Origin: Notospermus geniculatus
Lineage: Eukaryota > Nemertea > Pilidiophora > Heteronemertea > Lineidae
NCBI GenBank assembly: GCA_002633025.1
Contig: NMRB01000365.1
Span: forward strand, 92,784-156,783
DNA: 64,000 bases
Direction of reading: 5' to 3'
A model generated the notes under the pieces. The model had not been told where the DNA came from, did no database searches, and saw only the letters and a program-made list of their open reading frames with translations. Within the stretch, counting starts at the first letter, position 1. Every line of letters begins with the position of its first letter. The position numbers and the translations under genes were made by a program. This document shows, piece by piece, positions 1-8,379 of this stretch.

Positions 1-523
1 GAAACGCAATGTACTTGATATGAGCAATAATGCATACATGACTCGCGCGATGTGTGTGTATTTGGAGAAATAATATTTAATTGATTGCGGTAATTATGAC
101 CAAATAGATCAAATAAGAATTATCCTCAACCTATACATTATGATATCTGATGACGTTGATATACGTCAGATGAGTGTTGCATTGTTTTTGAATGCATAAA
201 TGTTTTCAACTGGTGCTTTGGTAACACCATAAATGTCAACAAGACGTGAATACTATAGAATAGCGACCGACCTTACTCTCTGGTTCGGTAAGAACCTTAT
301 GCCTTCGACCTGCAGACGTCACTGGATGCCATGTCTTGATGTTGCTCCATTGACAGAGTCGGGGTGAATACAGTGGCGCCACCAAATAGCCTGGTAGTCT
401 ATCATGTTCTGGAGGTGTTTTGAAAGTGCCTTTTGGTCGTTTGCATTTCTCTTGACCACCACCGTGGCGTGGTGGTCTTTTTTTAGTGCTCGGATCTCCA
501 GTTTTTGTTCATGCAGTTCAGCT
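1..523. mobile_element. TTAA-targeting non-autonomous element, copy 1 (cut by window edge)
   Basis: This is the reverse-complement match of the element at 24522-25447: the same inner text runs through about 300-500 and back to base 1. It ends with CATGCAGTTCAGCT followed by TTAA at 524-527, the same terminus as the other copies. No transposase ORF is visible. The other end lies outside the window. Confidence 0.7.
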
Positions 524-748
524 TTAAGGAGGTGATTTCTTGGAATCCAAGAATAAAAGACCGCGTGACAGCACACCGCGTGACCATCATGTGCCTGATG
601 GTAACGAGGTGCACTGGCGCAAGGAAAACCGCAAACTTGAGAGCAATGACCAGAACGGCCATTGCTCACTGTTGAAAACTATGTATTACCACAAAAAAAT
701 AGAACCCGATTCAAATCTCCGACACTCAGACAACCTCGGACCGCTCGC

Positions 749-1033
749 TCACTAACCCCTGGAATCAACTTTGGATTCAACGCATTTGATTGGTTGACAG
801 GAAACCGTCAAATATACCCAAGAACATACCCAAACAAATTTTCAAAATATTTTGGATCAAATCAAAAGGTTACCTATATCCAGGTCGGGATCCAGGTTTG
901 GTGATTTTTTGTAAAAATAATTTTAAAAAGTACGAGTGAGTATTTCAGATTAATTATTTTGACTCGTGCTGCTACCTATACCTAGACCAAGATTCCTGGT
1001 CTAAAAACCAAAGCTGGTTCCAGGGGTTAGTGA
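749..1033. mobile_element. MITE with about 25-bp terminal inverted repeats
   Basis: The left end TCACTAACCCCTGGAA (749) recurs inverted as the right end, TTCCAGGGGTTAGTGA (to 1033). The match continues inward with a few mismatches. The 285-bp core is AT-rich and has no coding potential. The superfamily is not determined because no clear target duplication is visible. Confidence 0.7.
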
Positions 1034-1145
1034 TGCGTCCGCCATACTGTCAGAAAGCGAACGACCCCTGGGAACGAGGTAGGTTTGGAGGGGAGAAACG
1101 TTTTGTGCCATTGATTTTGGTTTTGTGTAAATCCGATTTGGTTTT

Positions 1146-1216
1146 GTTTAAATCCGTATTGTGTGTGAACGTAGCAATACTCTATTGCTACGTTCACACA
1201 CAATACGGATTTAAAC
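1146..1216. repeat. Perfect 34-bp-arm hairpin with 3-nt loop
   Basis: GTTTAAATCCGTATTG... runs into a CTC loop at 1180-1182 and returns as an exact reverse complement ending at 1216. No mismatch was found by eye. Text related to the arms (AATCCG, TCACACTAG) recurs through 1270-1490 and near 2985, so this is probably part of a degenerate DNA transposon. Confidence 0.85.
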
Positions 1217-1937
1217 CGAATTCCGAAGTGCGCATTCCGGAATTCGGTTTAGTCAGTGCGCATTAAAAACCGTCAGTTCACACTAGCGTTACAATCCGAT
1301 TCAGACCATAATCCGAACTAAACTGCGCCGTCTATGAACACTAAGGTAACCATTGACCCGACTTCGTTGATTCGGATTAAACTGTTCAGACTACAAAGTT
1401 ATTGCGGATTAGGTGGTGTGCACTAGGTAGCACGGATTAACAACCGTACTTGTTAGTGCGGATCTAATCCGAACTAAAGGGCTTCTAGTGTGACCTCTTC
1501 GTAGAGTTGTTGCTTATTCGGGACTGTCTTGGACCTGTACTGTCCGGGGGTAATATTAGGTAACATCACAATATCCCCTTTCAGGCAGGGCCTATGTCCC
1601 ATTGCACTGTCCTGGAATAATAACAGCCCTTTGCGAAGAATTGACACTACTTATGACTTTCAAGTGAAATAACAGCAAGGCGATAGCGGTGGTTGGTTCT
1701 GTGTCATAATTTATAGACCTAAATTCATTTTGAATGGCTCCCCTCTCCGATTCGTTATGCTGACTGATTAAAGGCATATGGTAGGCCTACCTGGCTATTG
1801 CAGAACCAGTTTTAGAGGACAGTACCGGGTCATGGTCCGCCTATTGTATTGGCCCTGTACTGTCTGGAATCACTGTCTGACGGACAGTTCAGAGGACACT
1901 TTCAGCATGGCAGCATCCCACCCGAAGACAGCGACCA

Positions 1938-2041
1938 GGGCCCATATTCATAAAACCTTGCCGGCTCAGTTGGCTGCTAGTTGTGTACATTGGGGCACTT
2001 TAGCAGGCAAAAGCCTAACAAGGTTTTATGAATATGGGCCC
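1938..2041. mobile_element. Short hairpin MITE (GGGCCCATATTCATAAAA ends)
   Basis: GGGCCCATATTCATAAAACC at the left end is mirrored at the right end (to 2041), about 104 bp overall. It sits in the loop of the larger foldback. The TATTCATAAAA end resembles the MITEs at 2327 and 52007, but the outer bases differ. Confidence 0.7.
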
Positions 2042-2280
2042 CGATGCTCTTTTTGACGAGGAGGTCCTGGCACACAGAGAGGCCCAGCACCAGTTCGGAA
2101 ATGATAATGATCGAATTGGCGCGTTCGTGGCTGGACGGGAGGACCTCACATCCCATGCGAGAGAGAGGCATTTACACTGGGGCGGGGAGGGCGAAACGGC
2201 AAACCGTGTTGATGGACACCTCCCACCAGACAGCCTGGTCAGAGTCTTCGGGTGTGTGGGACATCCTGTCATGCTGAAAG
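2042..2280. pseudogene. Possible Harbinger-type transposase remnants (weak)
   Basis: On the plus strand a short frame reads FDEEVLAHREAQHQFGN, which resembles the N-terminus of HARBI1-like proteins. On the minus strand near 2190-2270 a frame reads VSINTVCRF, resembling the helix-turn-helix core of the same family. The two lie on opposite strands inside a foldback. That could mean rearranged debris or chance similarity, so this is only a suggestion. Confidence 0.22.
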
Positions 2281-2326
2281 TGTCGTGGCTGAACTGTCCC
2301 TCAGACAGTTATTTGACTGATATAAT

Positions 2327-2420
2327 GGCTGAGATTCATAAAAGGCTAGCAAATGCTTTTACTTCAGGCTTTGTAGTAACATTGAAGTAAGAGCATTTGC
2401 AAACTTTTGTTAATACCAGC
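2327..2420. mobile_element. MITE copy (GGCTG..ATTCATAAAA family), copy 1
   Basis: The ends GGCTGAGATTCATAAAAG and the mirrored TTTGTTAATACCAGCC flank an inner inverted repeat, GCAAATGCTTTTACTTCA. Two further copies lie at 26473-26594 and 52007-52125. There is no coding capacity. Confidence 0.65.
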
Positions 2421-3044
2421 CAATAGCTGGACCATGACAAGGTGTGACAGGAATCAATGTCCTAGGAATGCAAATCCGCCCAACAATTGTAAGGTTATAT
2501 TCGAATGGCCGTGGTCTCTCTGGCCAAAATAATATATATTCTAATCTCTCGCTGATCAATAAAACCTGACTGATTCCAGGGGACTTTGGTACCTGTCACA
2601 CCGGTACTGGTCCTCCAAAATTGGTTCTGCAATAGGCAAGTATAGGCCTACCATATACATGTACCTTTGGTCAGTCAGCATAACGAATCACAGAGTGGAA
2701 CCATTCAAAGTGAATTTAGGCCAACGAATTATGACACAGAACCACATCATCTCCTTATTGTTATGGCGCATTGAATGTCATAAGTAGTGTCAGGTTACAC
2801 GTACTTGCTCGCAAAGGGCTGTTATTATTCAAGAACAGCGCAATGAGACATGGGCCCTGCATGAAAGGGGATATTGTGATGTTACATAATATTACCCCCG
2901 GACAGTACAGGTCCAAGACAGTCCCGAATAAGCAACAACTCTATTCCGAATCAAGGCGTTAGTACGGTTTAAGTCCGGATTAAGCTGCTAGTGTGAACGC
3001 AGCTTATGATGTGCCGTAGGGTGCAGTAGCATAACAGGGCCAAA

Positions 3045-3695
3045 CTTTTTGAGGATGAAGAAGGGAAAACTGTAACTGTCAACCCTGACAGGTACATTGA
3101 TATGCCAAGGGAGAAGATTCATCTCTGCCGTCAGGAGAAAGCAAAGTGATATGAAAACAGTCATATTCCACAACAAGTTTGAAGATGGGGCACCTCCCAT
3201 TGTGCTGAACACTGGAATTTCTGGAACAGGACAGTACCGTTACGGTACTTTCCTGGGGACAGACTGATATCCCGTCGAACGAACAATCCTTGGCGCCCCT
3301 TACTCATCAGACTTGAATCCCCCAGATTACTTCCTTTGGTAATACCTAAAGGATCGAGTGTACAGTGACAACCGTTACACACTAGAAAGACTTGAACAGC
3401 AGAACTTGGGGAGAGAAATTAGGCAAATTTCAGCTGATATGCACCAACAGAGTAACTGACAATTCCAATGTGCATGTTGCAGCTGTTATCCAGCAGAGAG
3501 GGGCATGGTTTGAACACATCATAAGTTACTAACATAATTTCTGAACTAGTGGGTATTTCTGAAAAAAATATTACACGGTTAAAATTTCTAGTTGCGGGAA
3601 ATATCTGGACAAAATATCAAACAAAAATCTTGAGTAGCAATAAAATGAGGTCTAATCAAAATTGGTCAGTGTTTTTTGGGACACCCTGCACAGTG
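3045..3695 (+). pseudogene. Tc1/mariner-type transposase, decayed C-terminal half
   Basis: Read in shifting plus-strand frames, the text gives a string of conserved transposase blocks: FFEDEEGKTVTVNPDRYID near 3045, a DGAPPH-like catalytic block near 3180, SDLNPPDYFLW near 3310 followed by YLKDRVYSDN, and GAWFEHIISY near 3505. This is the order of the DDE/D domain in Tc1/mariner proteins that carry an N-terminal DUF4817 helix-turn-helix. Several frameshifts and stops (for example directly after DYFLW) show it is dead. The terminus near 3672-3692 reads TTTTGGGACACCCTGCA, the usual mariner-like end. The N-terminal half is missing. Confidence 0.75.
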
Positions 3696-3800
3696 TACAC
3701 TCATTTGAAGGAGGGTATCACAAAATATTGATCTTACCAGCAAAATCTATCGTTCCGTCCGACACCAAAACTACTTTCTGCTGTCAGACTTTAAAGGGTT

Positions 3801-4523
3801 TGTAAATATTCATTTTATAAATTTATGGTGGTACAATGAAAATTAAAAATAGTGTAATGTGAATTGAAGTGGATTGTGTGCCGCTGGTCAGGCGTGGTGA
3901 TTTCCAATCGTCTTGTGACGCGCGTACCCTTTGTGAAAGTTCGATTTGGTGTCGCCTTTGTCGACTGTACGCATCTTGCATAATCACTTCATATAAATTG
4001 GCTGAGTTGTAAGTCCAAGGCACTTTCGCCTGGACATTGTGCCGCACGGTTAGAACTCTGCTGAGCCGCCATAATCGGTATGTAAACCAGACTGTTTTTC
4101 CTTGTCGATCTGTATATTTTTTCGTTCTCTGAGAGAGGTCCTTCGCTATGGTTTTGTATAGGCCTATGCCGTATTGCTGTATTTCCATGAATTTCCGAAT
4201 TGGTCATGTCTGTGACATGGGACGACCGTGCGTATTGGGGACAAAATTGTGCTTACTTTTGATAATTTTGAAATTATTTACTGCCGGCGTATTTTTTTTA
4301 CATTTTGGTATTCTGAAAGATATGCGTACGGTCTGCCATTTCACAAACATTTTGTCCAATGAAGATCAGTATTATAATATGAATGTCTTCTTCCTGTTCT
4401 AGTGAACCTGTCTCACTGCCTGTACACCTGTCTGCTGTTACCTGTACTGAAAGCCTGAACCTGTTCTCGGAGCAACTGAATAAACCCATGAAACGACTTG
4501 ACGGTTTGCGTTATATTATTACA
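3801..4523 (+). repeat. BEL/Pao 5' LTR
   Basis: It starts TG and ends CA, 723 bp long. A polyadenylation-type AATAAA lies near the 3' end (about 4479). Compared with the 3' LTR it carries a longer TTTTTCCTTGTCGATC block near 4100 and an extra TAGGCCTA near 4158. Confidence 0.93.
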
Positions 4524-4657
4524 GCGTTCACGATTCGATCTGCAGTGGAGGAGCGGCACGTGTCCAGGCGGAAGGCGTAAGTATGTTTCTTGCTTATTAA
4601 ATATACTTACTATTGACGGAACAACATTGAGGCCGTTATATTATACTGGCTACAGGC

Positions 4658-7192
4658 ATGGCCTCTGATGACTTAGAAACCATAGATTGTCTTTGGGAAG
4701 ATCATACTGATGGCGGTAGCGAAGACGTTGACGAAGGAGCTAGTCAAGTTGAACCCGAAACTCGTGCAGTTGAATGTGATGTTTTGAGAAATAGGATTGC
4801 TGAGTTGGAATCCCGTTTGCAACGTATTAGTGCTAGGTCGCAGAAAGCTGAAAGACGTTTGGATGAATATGAGGCTAACTACTTTGGTTCTGCTCAGAGA
4901 CTGAATCGAGTGACTTGGTTTGATGGCCTGGGCACAAGGCGTCCTGGTGGTGCTTCATCTGTAAAACCGAATATAGTGAACTCTGGTCCACCGGTGGTTC
5001 CTCAGGTGCTGAATATTCAAGCGTTGCCACCTTTGCAACTCTCGGTGTTCCAGGGAAATCCTGTAGATTGGCCAGAGTGGTCATTGAACTTTAAATCTCT
5101 GATAGATGATAATCCCACTCTGACACAGAATCAGAAGCTTGGTTACCTGAGGAGTTACCTTGGGAAGGGTCCCAGTAGTAAGATATACGGCTACCTACTG
5201 GAAGGGAATAGCTATGATTTAGCTTTACAGGAGTTAAAAGACCGTTATGGTAATCCAGTGTTTGTCATTGATGCTTATATCAAGAAGATCCGGTCTTGGC
5301 CGAAACTGAAGGGTAGTCTTGATATCGGTGGTTTTTCTACTCAGGTCGCTCAGTTAGTTCAACTGTTTCAGACAATGGGCTACTTTTCCGACCTCTCTAG
5401 TTTCGGTCTTCTCACTGAATTGGTAACAAAGTTGACTCCATCGTTGAAGGAGTCTTGGGGAGGTCATGTCGTCAAGTTCGGTAACAGGAGCCCGACTGTC
5501 GAATTGTTTCATGATTGGCTTCTTAGGAAAGAGGAAGCGTTGCGTTATGGTGGCGCCCTAGGAAATGATACGGTTACAGGGAAGTCTAAATCTAGCGATA
5601 GTCGGGGGTCTGTTGGTGGCTCGGCGACAAAACAACCCTCTGTGCTTACTCAGACAGTTAATAGTGACACAAGTACTGTCAGTTGTTATTTTTGTGAAAA
5701 GCCACATAGGCTGCATGATTGCAAGGAATTTGAGGGCAAGACTCCATCTGAAAAACTTGCTTGGTTTAGAGGTCAGGGAAGGTGCTTTTTGTGTGGCCGT
5801 AGAGCACATAGAACAAAGGATTGTGTTTCCAAGTTTCGTTGTACTGTGAATGGTTGTGGCCGACGCCACTGTACATTGCTGCACCAGGCATTCACTAAGG
5901 ACGTTCCGTCCTCTAATGTTGACAATGTGCATGTTGGTGCATCGGTGCGTGGTGGTGACGTCTACTTACAAACTTTGCCTGTGCGCATCCATGCACCTAA
6001 CGGACGGGTGGTTGATACTTACGCTATGTTGGATAGCGGGAGCCAGGCTACTCTAATTCAGGAGTCCCTGGCTAGGGAAATAGGGTTGAACGGGCCAACA
6101 TCGACGTTGACCTTGGGTACAATTGAAAAGAGTGGATCTAGGTTAAGTTCCAAGAAAGTGACGTTTTGGCTCAGTGATCCCGCCCAGCCGTCTATGGCTC
6201 CTTTGAAAGTCCGGAATGCCTGGACGTTTGGTTCTGCGTTCAGTCTGCCATCACAGAACATTCCTTTGAACACTGATGGGAGCTATGTATGGCCTCATTT
6301 ACAAGGCTTAGGTCTTAGGAACATAGACTCTGCTCAAATAATGGTGTTGATTGGCGCGGATACCAAACAAGCTATGGTACAACTGGACGTCCGTCCTGGT
6401 CCTGATGATTTGCCGATGGCTATTAGAACGCCGTTAGGTTGGACAATCATGGGGGCGGTGGAATCTGAATGTTGTTTGGGTGGATCACTGAATCAAATCG
6501 TCAATGCCATCTGTTTGTCTGAGGATCGATTGGAACAACAGGTGAAATCCTTTTGGTCGACTGAAAGTTTTGGTTGTGCCTTTGACACCGACGAACCCCG
6601 TTCTGTGGAAGATAGGTATGCCCAGGAAATTCTTGATAACACTTTACGTAAAGTAGATGGCCGATATGAAGTCGGAATGCTATGGGCACATCCTGATGTG
6701 AAATTAGTAAATAATCGTCCTCTCGCCGAACGTAGGTTTGGCAGTTTGTCCAGAAAGTTGTTGTCAAATGAAGAGTTGAGAACCAAATACGAGAAAGAGG
6801 TGAATGGCTATATTGAGAAGGGCTACGCACGTAGAATGACTGATTCTGAAGTAAAGTCTGTGTCTGACCGTACTTATTACTTACCACATCATGGTGTGAC
6901 TAACCCAAAGAAGCTTGATAAGTTGCGCGTGGTTTTTGATGCGGCTGCTACTTACCGTGGATGTAGCCTCAATGCCCACCTGCTTACTGGCCCTGATTTG
7001 ATGAATAGTTTGCAAGGTGTTCTGATGAGGTTCAGAAAGGGTGTAATAGCAATGGCGGCGGACATTGAGGCTATGTTCCACCAGGTGGCGGTCGGTTCTA
7101 GGACAAAACGTACCCGGACAAAACGTACCCGGACAATTGGTACTGGACAAAAGGTACCCAGACAAAATGTACCTAGGACGAAATGTACCTAG
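4658..7192 (+). CDS. BEL/Pao gag-protease-RT polyprotein, 5' part (truncated by insertion)
   Basis: The ATG at 4658 follows the leader. Residues about 1-100 are acidic and coiled (Gag N-terminus). Residues about 115-260 fit the DUF1759 gag domain (LSVFQGNPVDWPEW...). Two zinc knuckles lie at about 342-355 (CYFC...HDC) and 375-388 (CFLC...KDC). The retropepsin-like motif LDSGSQATLI is at about 457, followed by the DUF1758 region. Reverse transcriptase begins near residue 700 with RVVFDAAA and DIEAMFHQV. The native frame ends at base 7093, where a foldback element starts. The last 30 or so residues (repeats of TKRTRT) are translated element arm, not retrotransposon protein. The rest of the polyprotein resumes at 8389 in the same frame. 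Confidence 0.93.
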   Translation: MASDDLETIDCLWEDHTDGGSEDVDEGASQVEPETRAVECDVLRNRIAELESRLQRISARSQKAERRLDEYEANYFGSAQRLNRVTWFDGLGTRRPGGASSVKPNIVNSGPPVVPQVLNIQALPPLQLSVFQGNPVDWPEWSLNFKSLIDDNPTLTQNQKLGYLRSYLGKGPSSKIYGYLLEGNSYDLALQELKDRYGNPVFVIDAYIKKIRSWPKLKGSLDIGGFSTQVAQLVQLFQTMGYFSDLSSFGLLTELVTKLTPSLKESWGGHVVKFGNRSPTVELFHDWLLRKEEALRYGGALGNDTVTGKSKSSDSRGSVGGSATKQPSVLTQTVNSDTSTVSCYFCEKPHRLHDCKEFEGKTPSEKLAWFRGQGRCFLCGRRAHRTKDCVSKFRCTVNGCGRRHCTLLHQAFTKDVPSSNVDNVHVGASVRGGDVYLQTLPVRIHAPNGRVVDTYAMLDSGSQATLIQESLAREIGLNGPTSTLTLGTIEKSGSRLSSKKVTFWLSDPAQPSMAPLKVRNAWTFGSAFSLPSQNIPLNTDGSYVWPHLQGLGLRNIDSAQIMVLIGADTKQAMVQLDVRPGPDDLPMAIRTPLGWTIMGAVESECCLGGSLNQIVNAICLSEDRLEQQVKSFWSTESFGCAFDTDEPRSVEDRYAQEILDNTLRKVDGRYEVGMLWAHPDVKLVNNRPLAERRFGSLSRKLLSNEELRTKYEKEVNGYIEKGYARRMTDSEVKSVSDRTYYLPHHGVTNPKKLDKLRVVFDAAATYRGCSLNAHLLTGPDLMNSLQGVLMRFRKGVIAMAADIEAMFHQVAVGSRTKRTRTKRTRTIGTGQKVPRQNVPRTKCT

Positions 7193-7481
7193 GACAAAAG
7201 GTACCTAGGACAAATGGTACCCGGACAAAAGGTACCTGGGGCAAAAGGTACCTAGGACAAAATGTACCCAGACAAAATGTACCTGGACAAAATGTACCTA
7301 GGACAAAATGTACCTAGGACAGAAGGTACCCGGACAACAGGTTCCTAGGACAAAATGTACCGATTTAATTTTTTTAAATTTTTTTCTCAGTTCTAACCTC
7401 CTGTGTACCTAAAGGCCATGGGCCACAGGTCATCGGCGATTAGAAACGACGTGGTCAGTTACATGTAGATGACCATGATAT

Positions 7482-7607
7482 TAGGGAGTTTTCGCAAAGC
7501 CCCCAAAACGCGAACGCCAAACCCATTGTTCGATGCCACGAAGAGAGCACCGAACAAAAGGATAGACGTTCGCGTTGGCGTTTCGGGGCCTTTGCGAAAA
7601 CTCTATA
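7482..7607. mobile_element. Small MITE (TAGGGAGTTTTCGC ends) in the foldback core
   Basis: TAGGGAGTTTTCGCAAAG at the left is mirrored by CTTTGCGAAAACTCTATA at the right, and an inner pair (GCGAACGCCAA and TTCGCGTTGGCG) extends the hairpin. It is 126 bp and probably duplicates TA. It is related to the element at 12431-12583 by the shared TAGGGAGTTT terminus. Confidence 0.7.
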
Positions 7608-7724
7608 TTGACTCAAAGAAGACCTGAACGCCCATTCAATATTGCAAGCTTTTCATTATGCTCATTGTGAATTCATGGTTATCAAAATATGATCCTGAAC
7701 ATAACCACGTGGGTGTACTTGAGC

Positions 7725-8010
7725 ACAGGAGTGCAATGAAAACCCATGTTCTAGGAGGATGTTCTCTATGGACAAGATATGGTGAGCGCAGTTTTCTCAT
7801 TCTGCAGCAGTCTTGTGGAATGCGCTCCCCACTGATATCCAAGAAGCAAGGAGTCTGCCATCATTTCAGAGGATGCTCAAGACGCATCTTTTTAGGATGT
7901 AATATATATGTTTTATTTTTATTGTACATGCGCCTTTGAACAGCACTTGTTGCCTGAAAAGGGCGTTTTAATCTTTTTAAATACGGTATATACATACATA
8001 CATACATATG
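7725..8010 (+). pseudogene. LINE (non-LTR retrotransposon) 3' end fragment
   Basis: With one frameshift the plus strand reads a typical reverse-transcriptase C-terminus: RYGERS, then SHSAAVLWNALPTDIQEA, then a SLPSFQRMLKTHLFRM-like tail with a stop at about 7900. A 3' UTR with GCGCCTTTGAACAGC follows, ending in a (CATA)n microsatellite near 7990-8008, as in CR1/L2-type elements. It lies inside the foldback core, so it was captured or inserted there. Confidence 0.65.
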
Positions 8011-8379
8011 GATATTCTCTATGCTCTCTAAGGGCAATTCAACTGCGAGCAGTTGGGTGCAGGCAATGGGGGAGGTGAGAACTGAGAAAAATAGCACGAA
8101 ATATGAAATCGGTACCCTTTATCCTAGGTACATTTTGTCCGGGTACCTTTTGTCCTAGGTACATTATGTCCTAGGTACGTTTTGTCCGGGTGCATTTTGT
8201 CCCGGTACGTTTTGTCCTGGGTACGTTTTGTCCTAGGTACATTTTGTCCTAGGTACATTTTGTCCTAGGTACCATTTGTCCTAGATACCTTTTGTCCGGG
8301 TACCTTTTGTCAGGGTACCTTTTGTCCGGTACATTTTGTCCTAGGTACGTTTTGTCCGGGTACGTTTTGTCCTGTCACC

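Larger units (their letters stand above)
1504..2942. mobile_element. Foldback-type element with about 330-bp inverted arms
   Basis: The left arm (about 1504-1832) matches the reverse complement of the right arm (about 2601-2942). Landmarks are the shared GAATAAGCAACAACTCT outer edge, the CCCGGACAGTACAGGTCC block, and the GCAGAACCA inner edge. The arms have diverged by scattered substitutions and small indels. The loop (1833-2600) holds at least two shorter inverted-repeat elements (1938-2041 and 2327-2420), which look like later insertions. No transposase frame was recognised in the arms. Confidence 0.7.
7094..8379. mobile_element. Foldback element with oligomeric 15-bp-repeat arms, inserted in BEL pol
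   Basis: A 9-bp duplication, GTGGCGGTC, flanks it exactly (7085-7093 and 8380-8388), and removing one copy restores the pol frame. Arms of about 270 bp (7094-7362 and about 8112-8379) are runs of a roughly 15-bp unit, GGACAAAACGTACCC with variants, in opposite orientations. The inverted match continues inward through TTTTTCTCAGTTCT. The core contains a small MITE and a LINE 3' fragment. No transposase is present, so it is non-autonomous. The architecture matches sea-urchin TU and Drosophila FB foldback elements; the 9-bp duplication is typical of FB and Mutator-like transposition. Confidence 0.92.

Noticed and set aside
7094-7192. C-terminal TKRTRT-rich tail of the BEL gag ORF as a basic domain
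   Set aside because: It is translation of the foldback arm repeats; the retrotransposon frame ends at 7093.
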